Below, in pieces: positions 33,016 to 43,554 of a stretch of DNA of 64,000 bases. Under the pieces are notes generated by a model. The model saw nothing but the letters and a program-made list of their open reading frames with translations, was not told where the DNA came from and did not search any database. A program made the position numbers and the translations under genes. The stretch is from Periplaneta americana (taxonomy: Eukaryota > Arthropoda > Insecta > Blattodea > Blattidae), in assembly GCF_040183065.1 (NCBI RefSeq), contig NC_091128.1, positions 173,559,244 through 173,623,243 on the forward strand, read 5' to 3'. Within the stretch, counting starts at the first letter, position 1; each line of letters begins with the position of its first letter.

Positions 33016-33685
33016 ATCATGTCATAGCTCCTATGAGAGTCAATCAGTCGCGCTGTAATTTTTAGGATTTATAGATAAATGTCTAAGGAAAGCATAGGGA
33101 AAAATTCGGAATCAAAATCTTTTTTGGAAAGCAAGGAAAAAAATACTAACTTCGAAGTGACCTGTGCAAAATAGTCATTGACACCCTCAAAACTTGATAA
33201 GCAACAAACTATTTTTCACGTTAGATGGGAGGTCAGAGCGACAGAAATGTTTAGAAAGAATGGAAATTACTTTTAGAAGTGGCAGCTACTCAACATTGCC
33301 AGTTAAACAGGAACGATTTTGCTTCGCAGAGAACTGAAGTCTCAATTTCTGTCTGTTAAAGAAGAAAGGACGGACGGTTGCTTATTATAGAAATCCTCGA
33401 ACTGCTTTCAGTGTTTACCAAATCGTGGGCTGAGTCAGGATTCTATTGGACATTTTCCGTGAAAATGATTGTTTTATCGAAATGGATTATACTTTTTATG
33501 TACCTTTAACACACAGAAAATTTGTAATATTCGTTATTTTCGCTTCTATTTTTTTTTCTCAGAATTTTCACGTTATTTGAAAAATAAAAGGTTCCACTTC
33601 AATCTTTCTTCCCTTAGACATTTACCTATGAATCCTAAAAATTACAGTGCAATTATCATAGGAGCTACAACGTGATATGTTTAAC
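33010..33685. mobile_element. Fold-back element adjoining repeat X
   Basis: The left arm (ATCATGTCATAGCTCCTATG, then TGTAATTTTTAGGATTTATA) recurs inverted at about 33590-33680 (CCTAAAAATTACAGTGCAAT, then TCATAGGAGCTACAACGTGA). The arms are about 100 bp. The arm sequence also occurs once near 54245-54300, next to the second copy of repeat X. No ORF. Confidence 0.65.
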
Positions 33686-34705
33686 AGTGTGGTGTAATAA
33701 TCATGAAGATCTGGAACATCCTTCTATTCTGTCCATCCATAAACCACATAAAATAATCAGTATCAGTTGCAGAAGACACAGCCCTCCAGTATATATTGAA
33801 TACACCCCAACTCTGGCTACTAGCAACAGGCACCTATATTGAACAACGATCAAAATACCCCTCATTTCTCGTGAAAAACAACTGAATAGACTACAGTGGA
33901 CTACATGTTGTCAGCAAACAGCTGGATACATTAAGATAATCTGGATTTTTTCCTTACATTTGTTCAAATGTTTGTAATACTTCCTTGCTATCACTTACTC
34001 AATTCGCTTATCACTTTTTTTCGATTGGCATAGTTTTTATGTTTCACTCTGTTTGCACTCACTAATCCTCAATACAATTTTTCACTCTACTACAGCAAAC
34101 ACTAGATATTCTTTTCTCACTATTTCTAACGCACTATAACTATAAATTTACCAAGAGGGCTAGTCCTCTTGAAATTTACTAACTTCCTTTTCACTAGTTT
34201 ATTCTCATCTCCCCCCCCCCCCCCTTAGAATTTAAGTAATTACTTCTCCATCTTTTTCTCCAGTTACACTCACTGATCGCATCTTCACATTTTCCAATAC
34301 CTCTAATATTTTACTTTCCATATTCTTCAAAAACTAATGATATATTTTTGCTTAAAATTCCCTCGTAAGTGGATTGGATTTGAAGATTGGACACAGTATT
34401 AACACAAGGAAGGGGGGGGGGGGGGAATCAGGAAAAATCAATTTTAAAGTAGCTGATCCATACATTTATTAATATCTTTCACAATATAATGTAAATACGA
34501 TACATGTTTCACAACTGACAAGAGTCTCCAGTGAGCACACCATGACTCTCACAATATTGGCATTGATCCAACACCTATTTACTATAAACATGTTCCAGAA
34601 ACAAATAGGGAGCAGTTGCGAATTGTAGTCACCCAACTTGGTTACTATTCCCCACGTAAAATATATACAAAAAGAAAAAAAAAAAGAAACCTAGAATCGA
34701 AGGAA
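33686..34705. other. Spacer with C and G homopolymers
   Basis: No supported gene. Poly(C) at about 34211-34224 and poly(G) at about 34412-34425 stand out. Confidence 0.4.
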
Positions 34706-34706
34706 A

Positions 34707-35393
34707 AGTCGCTGTTTTCCCAACCAGAAAGTTGATGTAATACGCCTATATGACGTCACGTATGACCGCACATTACATTGCAAGTACAAAAAACTATTTT
34801 AATAAAAATGTAGCTATTTAACTTACCTCAATAAGATTAATAGAATACTAAAGGGAATAGTGTAGACAATCGATTTTATATACGTACAGTAAGACACTTG
34901 ATAGTGGATATGTCAGATTGTAGTTCCTTCTAAAATTTTGTCCCTGCAGGAGTTCTTTTACATGCCAGTAAATCTACTGACACGAGCCTGTCGCATTTAA
35001 GTGTCTGGGCAGAGATCAAACCCGAATTCGTGATCTATTTGCCATATTAACTGTAATAAGGTTAATAGCAAACTAAGAAATTCAGTTCTATTATATCATA
35101 ATAATAAAGTCATAATATGTTTAATATCTCTGAAAGTATTTGATGTTAATGTGCTTAAGTACAATTTTTAAGGGTTTGTTCATCAACGAATTCATACCAT
35201 AATGACTATGATAATGGTTCACTAAACGAAAGGTCTTAGGATCGAATTCCAGTGGTGTAGGGTGGGAGAAAAAAAAACAGGACTGTTGGGGACAGCAGCC
35301 CCAGATTAAATTCATATTTTGAAAGTATTGCCATTGTGTGTGACGTCATATATCGCGTCATCGATTTCCTATTGGTCTGGAAAAACAGCGACT
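34707..35393. mobile_element. Fold-back element with CRE octamers in both arms
   Basis: AGTCGCTGTTTTCCCAACCA at 34707 pairs with AAAAACAGCGACT ending at 35393. The arms stay similar for about 75 bp. Each contains TGACGTCA (34751-34758 and 35341-35348). No clear target duplication was seen, so the exact ends are uncertain. Confidence 0.55.
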
Positions 35394-36548
35394 GATTCTT
35401 GAATGTTTACCAATGTTTAACATCAATTATATCTGTTCTTAAAAAACAGAGTAGGATTAAATTACTGAGGTGGCAAAATTTTCAAACATCTCTCATGCAG
35501 TTTTCTGCTCAATTGCAAAGCATGACAGAGATTTATAACAAGACGAAAACTTCGCCTACGCTGTAACTGTTTGATATTTACACATTTTTACAAACCAATT
35601 GGCACGACTCCCTTGAGCAGTACGTAGGTACTCACAATACAGGTTACCTTTGTGCTGCCTATACAACTCTCATCGCAGCTCCTGATGCACTGGCTGAAAT
35701 GCAAAACCACTTCTTTCAGAATTATAATCCTCATTACGTCACGAGCCTGATGCAATGTAGCATGAAACCGACTTATTAGAAATAAGACTACGTGAAATAA
35801 ATCTGAAAGAACTTGCCTTTCCTTGGGTCAGCTGTCAGTCTGCTATTACAAACAAAGCATGCCATTTCGCATTTCACATCGAGAATTTTTGTGCGCATAA
35901 TTCAAAGTATTCATTTCTTCTAGATTAAGTTAAGTTAAATTAGTACTTAACAACCTACCGTCACAGGAACAATACGACCACAACCTCATACATTTATTTT
36001 GTCATTTTAAGTTCTTCATCGAAGGTACACGTAAATAATAAGTTACTCTGCAAAAAGACTCAAAACCTATCGACCGAAGGAAAGAAAAAGTGGCTTCTTC
36101 CACTTTGCATCAGGCTCGAAGCATCATAATAAATTCAGAACAAATGTACAGACCATGAAACCATACTCGACCATAAACTCGACCTGGTCTGCAGCTCTAT
36201 GTCCACCATACCCACTGTAAACAGAACACAAAGTGCGTAAAATCCTATAAACTGGTACTGAAACTTTTTCAAAAGTCAGGTTCCATGGCTGATGGACGCC
36301 TCACCAACTTCACTTTCGATAGGTGGTGCAGTGTCCAACAGCACCAATAGCCTTATAGTTGACAAAACGTTCGCACCTTTTATACTTCACTTGAAAGGTG
36401 AGGCCGCTTGTCTTCCGACTGATGTCTTCCCCTTGGCCTGAAAAAGTAAGTTTACATATATAATTGCGTGATCGTGACAATCAAGTCAGGTCCACTTGTA
36501 GCAATACATGATACCGACCATTCAGTCAATTATACCCTACTTTCCCTT
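35394..36548 (-). other. Probable 3' UTR and flank of the bZIP gene
   Basis: Non-repetitive sequence lies downstream of the minus-strand stop. A minus-strand AATAAA at 35993-35998, about 550 bp past the stop, is a candidate poly(A) signal. Confidence 0.4.
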
Positions 36549-37385
36549 TCACTTTATGCCTTCGATATCATCCCACGCAGCTATAGCGTTGCTGTTGCAT
36601 GTGGCGCAGAATTCCAAAGACACCTTCTTCTTGCAGACGTGAAGACACACGCCCACGTCGTCGTCTACATCCGGCGTAGGAGGCTGAACCGAATAACAGT
36701 GAGAAAACTCAATATCATCCACATTCTCAAACGATGGAGATAAGAGGGGAAGTTCTAACGAATTCTCATCGGGCATTGACAAAGACAGGGACACATCATC
36801 TATTATAGGAATTTCACCTGTATCATAATCTAGAAAATCACGTACACAGTTATCACTAAACGATGATTCCGAGCTGGCATTATCTTTGAGTACATAATTA
36901 TGATCTGCTGTTGGATTTATAAGGCTCCTTTTATCGTCCTTAATATCAGGCGACTTCAAAATAGTGCTGGAAATATTCTCCCTCAGAGAGCTTGTAAAAG
37001 GGAGACCAGTCTTAGTCACAGACTTCAGTAACACACCGATTTCATTGCTGTTTGCTAAAACGCTCTTCAAATAACCAACTTCTTTTGTTAAGGAATTCAT
37101 GACATTTGACTGACACTTCAAAGTCTCTCTAAGTTTAGCGTTTTCGTCAGACAGTCTAGCAACATCCTTTTGAAGAGACTCGACAAAATGTTTTTTCTTC
37201 ATGCGGTTGTTGCGAGCCATTATTGCATTTTTTGAAGAACATTTCGGTCGCTTCTCTGAAGTTCCACATTCAACGTTCACAGATCTATGTTTGTTCTCTT
37301 GCATAATTTGAAACTCACGACCTGTAGAAGCAGTCTTGTCAGATTTGGAATCGCATGCAAAGTTTGATTCTCTCTTGCGCAACAT
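36549..37385 (-). CDS. CREBZF: CREBZF-like bZIP transcription factor
   Basis: Intact 278-codon single-exon ORF, ATG 37385-37383, stop TGA 36551-36549. Residues 51-66 form the basic region (KNAIMARNNRMKKK, with the bZIP N-x7-R spacing). Residues 67-112 form the leucine zipper. The next block (GVLLKSVTKTGLPFTSSL) and the C-terminal block GVCLHVCKKKVSLEFCATC (245-263) match the unusual conserved C-terminus of vertebrate CREBZF/Zhangfei. That protein is a nuclear regulator binding other bZIP partners (ATF4, CREB3 family) in stress and metabolic control. The middle (150-230) is acidic and Ser-rich and may be an activation domain. The basic region retains asparagine and arginine at the contact positions. 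The gene is intronless over the CDS. No TATA box is obvious. CRE octamers lie upstream (38433-38440) and downstream (34751, 35341). The function is inferred from homology. Confidence 0.88.
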   Translation of the reverse strand: MLRKRESNFACDSKSDKTASTGREFQIMQENKHRSVNVECGTSEKRPKCSSKNAIMARNNRMKKKHFVESLQKDVARLSDENAKLRETLKCQSNVMNSLTKEVGYLKSVLANSNEIGVLLKSVTKTGLPFTSSLRENISSTILKSPDIKDDKRSLINPTADHNYVLKDNASSESSFSDNCVRDFLDYDTGEIPIIDDVSLSLSMPDENSLELPLLSPSFENVDDIEFSHCYSVQPPTPDVDDDVGVCLHVCKKKVSLEFCATCNSNAIAAWDDIEGIK

Positions 37386-38239
37386 CGTACGATATCTGTA
37401 AGAGCCTCTGCCCTATGCCAAAATTAATTTACAAAGTTTGAATTATTTTAGCTTACTACACTAAATATAAATAGGTTATCACATTAACTGCAATGGTTCT
37501 AAATTTGAGAATTACAACTTCGTAATATCCTACACTTAATGCAAAAAGACTAGCAAACGTTCCTTCGTACACAATCGTCACAATAAGAAACTAGAACAAA
37601 AATGGTCTCCTATTCGTACACCAAACGTCACTCGTCAGTGTTCCCACTAAGCACGAATAAAATGACCCTAACATTATCAATATTATCCCGAATTTAAAAA
37701 AAATATAATTATATGTATGAATAGTAAAAAAATAACTTCAAATTATTATCACACCTATTTGTATGGTGTCAAATTACAAAACGTAAACAGTGAATAGAGG
37801 CAACATAGCCTGATCATATAAATCTTTATATAGGTTTAAATCCTGATGTAATTGTTTTAGAGGTTTTAGATCATTGGGAAAAGATTTTTTTCTCTGAAAA
37901 AAATACTAAAGACGAACAGGTATTCGCTAATTTGAAGACTGTCTCTTTATTAATGTGTCAAATGCATCGGAATTCCAATGCATCAGTAGTTTTTAGACTC
38001 GTTGGTTTTTAGCCAGCAAGCTAATAAAAACTTGTTACAGGAATCAGCTAAAAACAGACTTGATACCAAACATGGTGTTCTGAACTGTGTTAATTTGAAC
38101 CCTCAAGAAAACTTGCAGCAAAACTGGAAATAAGACTGATACAGTTTAATTTTGTATTTGCAGTAAAATAATGCTTTAATGAGCAATTTTTTTTTTCCAT
38201 CATTTATACCTTAAAATTATCCTAAATATAACCCTACCC
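37386..38239 (-). promoter_or_regulatory. Upstream region of the bZIP gene
   Basis: This would hold the promoter and 5' UTR. No TATA box, initiator or CpG-rich core could be pinned down by eye. AT-rich. Confidence 0.3.
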
Positions 38240-38244
38240 TATAA

Positions 38245-38370
38245 TAATTATCCCTGATCACAAATTAATATCACAACATATTGTGATCGGGGTAATTATC
38301 CTATCTAGTGCCCCTGATTACGTATATGAGCACCGCCATGTGATATATTGTGATCAGGAGTAGTACAAAA
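38245..38370. repeat. Palindromic cluster
   Basis: TAATTATCCCTGATCACAA pairs with TTGTGATCGGGGTAATTA about 10 bases later (about 38247-38298). A further TTGTGATCAGGAG at about 38350 repeats the right arm. It could be a short fold-back element. No target duplication was fixed. Confidence 0.6.
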
Positions 38371-38432
38371 CAACCCTATATTAAAATAATTACCCTAAAA
38401 GTGGCAATACTGACTGTCGTTGTGAAATGTTG

Positions 38433-38440
38433 TGACGTCA
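38433..38440. promoter_or_regulatory. CRE octamer TGACGTCA
   Basis: A perfect palindromic cAMP-response element lies about 1.05 kb upstream of the bZIP start codon. Occurrence alone does not show use. Confidence 0.35.
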
Positions 38441-39345
38441 CATCATACAGCAGTGTCGACAGTATTCACAAAATATATTCCCTCTACACTATATTTGTGG
38501 TTTAAGAAAATCCTTCAAACCAAAAAAAAAAAAAAACATTTTGAATTCTATATACCTTTTATTCGATAAATTCGTCATCTACTTAGTGAGTATGAGGAAA
38601 AGGGCGTCCGTTCTCCTCAACTGTTTCGTTTTCTACAACTAATGGGTATTCATCATCGAGTTATATATTATACTATTGGTATTCATGTTCCACACGGTTG
38701 CTGGCCTTGTTGCCATGGTTCCAGTCTTTGAGGATAAAAAGAAGTTCCACCAACCTAACCTCTCGCTGACCTAACCTAATCTCTCTTTAAATCGTTGTTG
38801 AAAACTGTTCCAACGTCACCTATTGCGCATGATCGGTTTGAAAACTAGGTTTCGGAGAATGACGCACATCACGTCGAAACTAGTTAGTCAGGTAATTTAT
38901 CATAATATTGACAGTGATTATGCAAGTGGTGAAAGAGTGTATCCAAGAATTAAGAAAAAAGTATAATATTATTTTGGGGGTCGAAATTACGTTGATGTAG
39001 GCAAATTTCGTATGTGGGTAGGCCTACCTGCCTTTATTTCAATTAAATATTGCGCCTTTTTATGCGGTTAAATGACAACCTAATTTACCTAAGCAAAATT
39101 TCTAATAGTTTACGAAATACACAAGCCTAAAGTTGGAAACTTTTGACGACGATTTCTCTCAGCACATAAAAGTGTCTGTTCTTTATTATGAAATTGACAA
39201 AGCCTTGCAAAAATCGATCTATTAATAACTTATTGTAACATTAAACAGGGTTAGTATTGATACTTGCGTGCTATAGAAAAGCCCACAATTAAAATTGAAA
39301 TTAAAACTTGGTTTCCGGTATGTGAAATCTTATTTACGAAATAAA
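38441..39345. other. Spacer
   Basis: No supported gene. An A-run lies near 38522-38535. Confidence 0.4.
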
Positions 39346-39347
39346 TA

Positions 39348-39583
39348 CTGTCCGTCCAAGTGGTTATGTTGCAGAGATATCGAAACGGAAGAAATCACTT
39401 GACAATTACTTAGCAGGCCTTTTTTCTTTAAATTATTTTAAACAGTTACGTAGACATCCAATTCCGAACAGCAAATGTTTTCAGGAAATTATCTAAGACT
39501 GTCCAGCCAAAAACCTGTACAGATGGGCCAGCAGAAATGGTAGGGGGGAAACTGGGTTGCGACTTAACCACTCGGATGGACAG
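39348..39583. mobile_element. 236-bp MITE
   Basis: CTGTCCGTCCAAGTGGTTA at 39348 pairs with TAACCACTCGGATGGACAG ending at 39583. TA flanks both sides (39346-39347 and 39584-39585). Confidence 0.85.
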
Positions 39584-39686
39584 TAATTGAATTATGTTTC
39601 AAATTCTTGTTATGCAACATTAATTTGTTTTCATAGCTATGGAACTGCACAATTTATATGAAAACGTTATCTGGGAGTATTGTATA

Positions 39687-41139
39687 CAGAGTGTTTAAAA
39701 AATACGGGGCATAATTTCAGGTATGTATTTCCCACATGTAGACAATGAAAATAGTTCATTACAACATGTGTCCGGAAATGCTTTATTTCCGAGTTATTGC
39801 CTCACAACATTGAAATTCACCGGAACGTTTTTCTTTCCGCAGGTCGTTGCCGTCAAAGGAGACATTAAGAGGGCACTATGACAGTTCATTCCGAGGCGAA
39901 GGTTACATTCAGTGTTGTGTAGGCGTTAGACTGTGCGACATGTATTCAAATCAAGAGCTGGCAGAGATACACTTCATGTACGGTAAGGCGGACGGCAATG
40001 CTGCGCTGGCTCGTCGTTTGTACCAGGAGAGGTACCCACAGCGACAATGTCCAGATCGGAAGACATTTGTACGTCTCCATTACCGTCTGTGCGAGTATGG
40101 AAAATTTAACTCTCCTGGTTTGGGAAGGGGACGATCAAGATCTGCAACTCCAGAAGTGAACATGACTCCTTCTATCAGCACACGAAGGGTAGTGCTCATA
40201 CGACTGTCTGGAGACTGTTGAAAGAGTATCAATTGTATCCTTATCATTTGCAACGTGTACAGGCCCAGTCACCAGCAGATTACCCTGCACGAGTTAGGTT
40301 CTGTCAGTGGTTCTTGCAGCAGTGTGGTGTAAATCCGAACTTTTCTGCCTTAGTATTATTTACAGATGAAGCACAGTTCACACGAGATGGCATAACAAAT
40401 TTCCGCAATCAGCATGTATGGGCGTATGAAAACCCACGTGCAACTGTTCCATCTCATCACCAGGTGCGGTTCTCCCTCAACATGTGGGCCGGTATCTTTG
40501 GTGATCGATTAGTTGGACCCCATGTACTTGTAAACAGACTTACGGGGCAGGCGTACACAAACTTCCTGGAAAACACCATACCTCATGTTTTAGAAGACAC
40601 TCCACTGATCAATCGTCAACATATTCACTTCTTGCATGATGGCGCTCCTGCGCACTTCAGTTGTATGGCTCACCGGTATTTGGATCGAAGGTTTCCTGAT
40701 CGATGCGATGGATAGGTAGAGGTGGCCCAATTGCTTGGCCTTCACGCTCACCTGATCTGAACCCTCTCGATTTCTACTTGTGGGGCCATTTAAAATCATT
40801 GGTTTATTCGTCTCCGGTGCCTGATTTGGAATCCCTTCGCAATCGAATTGTGGCATGTTCTGAGGACATACGCAATACTCCTGGAGTTTGGGATCGTGTT
40901 CGCAGGTCAATGAGACATCGATGTGAGATCTGTATTGAAGCAGGAGGTGGACATTTTGAATATCTTCTGTAATGACAACGACCTGCGGAAAGAAAAATGT
41001 TCCGGTGAATTTCAATGTTGTGAAGGCCATAACTCGGAAATGAAGCATTTCCGGACACATGTTGTAATGAACTATTTTGATTGTCTACATGTGGGAAATA
41101 CATACCTGAAATTATGCCCCGTATTTTTGAAACACCCTA
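39687..41139 (+). mobile_element. DD41D mariner-like element with long TIRs
   Basis: The 1453-bp element has inverted repeats of about 168 bp (39687-39853 and 40972-41139). Both contain AATACGGGGCATAATTTCAG, CCACATGTAGACAATGAAA and CTTTCCGCAGGTCGTTG. TA duplications are at 39685-39686 and 41140-41141. The TIR start (CAGRGTGTTT) resembles that of the element at 22362. Confidence 0.92.
39940..40972 (+). pseudogene. DD41D transposase with two frame changes
   Basis: ATG at 39940 starts MYSNQELAEIHFMYGKADGN, then ALARRLYQERYPQRQ, the DUF4817-type N-terminal HTH of this transposase group. This frame ends at 40221. The catalytic part is in a second frame to 40715: LFTDEAQF (first Asp), VWAYENPRA, NMWAGIFGDRLVGP and FLHDGAPAHFS (second Asp). 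The third frame, 40703-40972, holds WPSRSPDLNPLDFYLWG (third Asp) and a C-terminal helix. Reading across the frame change gives 41 residues between the second and third Asp. The middle of the DNA-binding region is also shortened. It is inactive. Confidence 0.88.
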
Positions 41140-41204
41140 TATATTGCAATATCCCTATTCATTTTTTAGTATTTTGTGTGTTACAACTTGTTAATTGTTT
41201 TCAG

Positions 41205-41252
41205 CCATGCTGGGGAAGTGCTGCAGCTTGTGCTATGAAGTTGGAATCTGAG
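41205..41252 (+). CDS. Candidate first coding exon of an unidentified protein
   Basis: A TTGTTTTCAG acceptor (to 41204) precedes this 48-bp block, which ends before a strong GTGAGT donor at 41253. ATG at 41235-41237 opens MKLESE in phase 0. Joined to the next candidate exon (41331-41399) it continues into an acidic, EE-rich stretch, like the N-termini of insect C2H2 zinc-finger proteins. The zinc fingers themselves are not in view. It lies 66 bp past the DD41D element. It could be a chance splice-site pair. Confidence 0.4.
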
Positions 41253-41330
41253 GTGAGTACATGTTCTTGTAGGCCTGTTGATGCCCCAAACTTTGCGACT
41301 CAAGCTATATATCTTGTGTATCTGTGGTAG

Positions 41331-41399
41331 GAGGAGCCTCTGTACATTGTGAAGGAGGAACTCCACGACAACATGGAGGTAGAAGATCACTGCATACCA
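41331..41399 (+). CDS. Candidate second coding exon of an unidentified protein
   Basis: The acceptor TGTGGTAG precedes 41331. The 69-bp block is open in phase 0 and stops before GTAAATG (41400). It encodes EEPLYIVKEELHDNMEVEDH and three more residues (CIP). The intron between the two candidate exons is only 78 bp. An acidic 'VKEE' linker like this is frequent just after the N-terminus of insect zinc-finger factors. That assignment is inference. No downstream exon was identified in the window. Confidence 0.42.
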
Positions 41400-41681
41400 G
41401 TAAATGGGTGTGTATTTGCTACCTGTCTCAATGATTAAAAGCTGCTAAATTCGCATCTTTATTAATCCAGGCAACTGCTGGATCATCCAATTATCTTATG
41501 ATCAGACCTATGGCGGAAACTTTCTCAGCCGATAAGGCAATGCCTACAGCCAGATGGGGAAGTGGGCGGGCAGGGTTAACTGGTTTGACCTCTCACGCGA
41601 AACAGTTAGTGTTGTTTGAACAGTGCAAGCAACTACATGTGTATTATAGTCTGCTAAAAATAAATGGCAAATAATAGTCGT

Positions 41682-41966
41682 GATTGAGGGCCGCTTTTGC
41701 AAAACTTGCTAACTGCAAAATTTGCAAAATTGAGATTTTGATGGATTCGTTGACATAAGGCAGGCCTCTACATGATGTTAAAGGCGTCTTAGTAAAATTT
41801 GATTATTTCTCTTCATTGTAGTGTGTCAAAGTGTGATCGTTTTTCCAAAACTTGCTTTCTGCTATGTGAGAGTTACAGCAAAATTTTACTTACTAGGTAT
41901 AGTGTTTTGTCTCTCCTGTAAACTTTAGTTTTTTCAGTTAGCAAGTTTTGCAAAAATGGTCCTCAA
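41682..41966. mobile_element. Small MITE with about 30-bp TIRs
   Basis: TGAGGGCCGCTTTTGCAAAA then CTTGCTAACTG at the left pair with CAGTTAGCAAGTTTTGCAAA then AATGGTCCTCA at the right. The boundary bases are palindromic, so the target duplication is unclear. Confidence 0.7.
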
Positions 41967-42029
41967 TTATTATATTCCACATCAGGTGTTTATTTTCAAT
42001 TTGTATGTCCGTACGAATCCGCTCATGCT

Positions 42030-42290
42030 GTCAGGAGATTAGTTCAAGAGAAATTCCTAGGTGATCAAGTTTCAAGTCATGATAAAATTAGTTAATCAAT
42101 TTCGGAAAATGGGAAGTGTTCAAGATAAGAAGCGAAGAATGTGACGTACGATGCTCACAGAAGAAATTCTTGATGACATTGCACAACACTTGGAAAATTC
42201 TCCTAAGAAATCTCCAAAACAGATACCAGAAATATGTGAAAAATAGAAACAGGCAGTTCTAGCATCTCCTTGCGTGACATGAGTGAGTAC
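42030..42290 (+). pseudogene. Tc1/mariner-type transposase N-terminal relic
   Basis: The plus strand reads KLVNQFRKMGSVQDKKRR, a stop, then RTMLTEEILDDIAQHLENS and PKKSPKQIPE. The W/L..F...GSV.DKK..R.....TEE pattern is the HTH region of DUF4817-type Tc1/mariner transposases. No catalytic part follows. Confidence 0.6.
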
Positions 42291-42867
42291 GTAACTTTTA
42301 AAGTGCATTAGAATTTATTAGACAGTCACCGTAGCATAACAAGTAACCACTGAACTACGCACTCATTTATTGCCTGGCTGGTGGGAAGTGATAGCTTATC
42401 ATCCGGCACAATGCCTGCCGCAGCTCTGGTCAGACGATAATGGGATGACCCAGTATATGTAGGGTTACCAGATACAGAGATGAGAAATAAAGAACACCTT
42501 TGGCAAACATTCAATTTCTTGAAAAAATAATTTAAAAATCCTGTTTAAATAGAGTGTGTAAGTGGAGAATTTATTACATATTAACTAATAAAATTAATCA
42601 TGCTGTGATTTATGCGTTATAAATTATAATTATATATTACAGAATAATTATGCAGAGTATTTGTAACTTAATGTGGAATATTGCAGGGGTGTATTCCCTG
42701 AGCTCTTGTAGAGCAATACAACCCAATATACCCATATGCTAAATCAGACCATAACAAAGATAATAGTGAGTGAGTGGTCGGTTCTTCTTTCAGTGTCGAG
42801 CACTATAACATTCCATTATGTCATTCGCTCAGCTTATCGTGAGTGGAGATGGAACATACTACTCAGC

Positions 42868-43545
42868 AAATCAAGCTTTCAGATATAACTCCTTGTAAAG
42901 TTGATTTGAATAATTTCGAGGGAAAAATTGTTCCGGGGCCGGGCATCAAACCCGGAACTTTTGGTTAAATGTACCAACGCTCTACCAACTGAGCTACCCG
43001 GAAACTCTACCAGACATCGATCCAATTTTTCCTCTATATCCACAGATCTCAAAGTGGGCTGACAACCGTGAAGCAACCAACTTCGAGTGCACACTAACTC
43101 TGTGTGACTTAAATTGTGGTTTTCTGTTAACGTACAGTGTATTATGCAAATCAAGCTTTCAGGTATAACTCCCTGTAAAGTTGATTTGAATAATTTCGAG
43201 GGAAAAATTGTTCTGGGGCCGGGCATCAAACCCAAAACTTTTGGTTAAACATACCAACACTCTACCAACTGAGCTACCCAGGAACTCTACCAGACATCGA
43301 TCCAATTTTTCCTCTATATCCACAGATCTCAAAGTGGGCTGACAACCGTGAAGCAACCAACATTGAGTGCACACTAACTCTGTGTGACTTAAATTGTGGT
43401 TTTCTGTTAACGTACAGTGTATTATGCAAATCAAGCTTTCAGGTATAACTCCCTGTAAAGTTGATTTGAATAATTTCGAGGAAAAAATTGTTCCAGGGCC
43501 AGGCATCAAACCCGGGACTTTTGGTTAAACGTACCAATGTACCAA
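42868..43545 (-). repeat. Tandem array of a tRNA-derived SINE, 278-280 bp unit
   Basis: GCAAATCAAGCTTTCAG starts units at 42868, 43146 and 43426. The third is truncated near 43545. On the minus strand each unit has a tRNA-like head (about 42933-43001 in the first) with A box TAGCTCAGTTGG and B box GGGTTTGATGCCC. The CCGGG/CCCGG T-arm and a seven-base anticodon-type loop can be drawn. The long minus-strand ORFs across it are by-products of the repeat. Confidence 0.88.
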
Positions 43546-43554
43546 CATACTACT

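Noticed and set aside
40590-41103. Minus-strand ORFs of 156 and 99 codons
   Set aside because: They are antisense shadows of the DD41D transposase and its right inverted repeat.
42310-42500. SINE-like block with TGGCTGGTGGGAAGTGATAG
   Set aside because: No credible A and B boxes at proper spacing and no poly(A) or target duplication.
42933-43001. A functional tRNA gene on the minus strand
   Set aside because: The acceptor stem has only about five pairs, and the head recurs as part of a 278-bp SINE unit. It is a SINE head, not a tRNA gene.
42879-43509. Minus-strand ORFs of 116-118 codons
   Set aside because: They run across the tandem tRNA-SINE units and include the translated tRNA-like head. 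They are repeat by-products.
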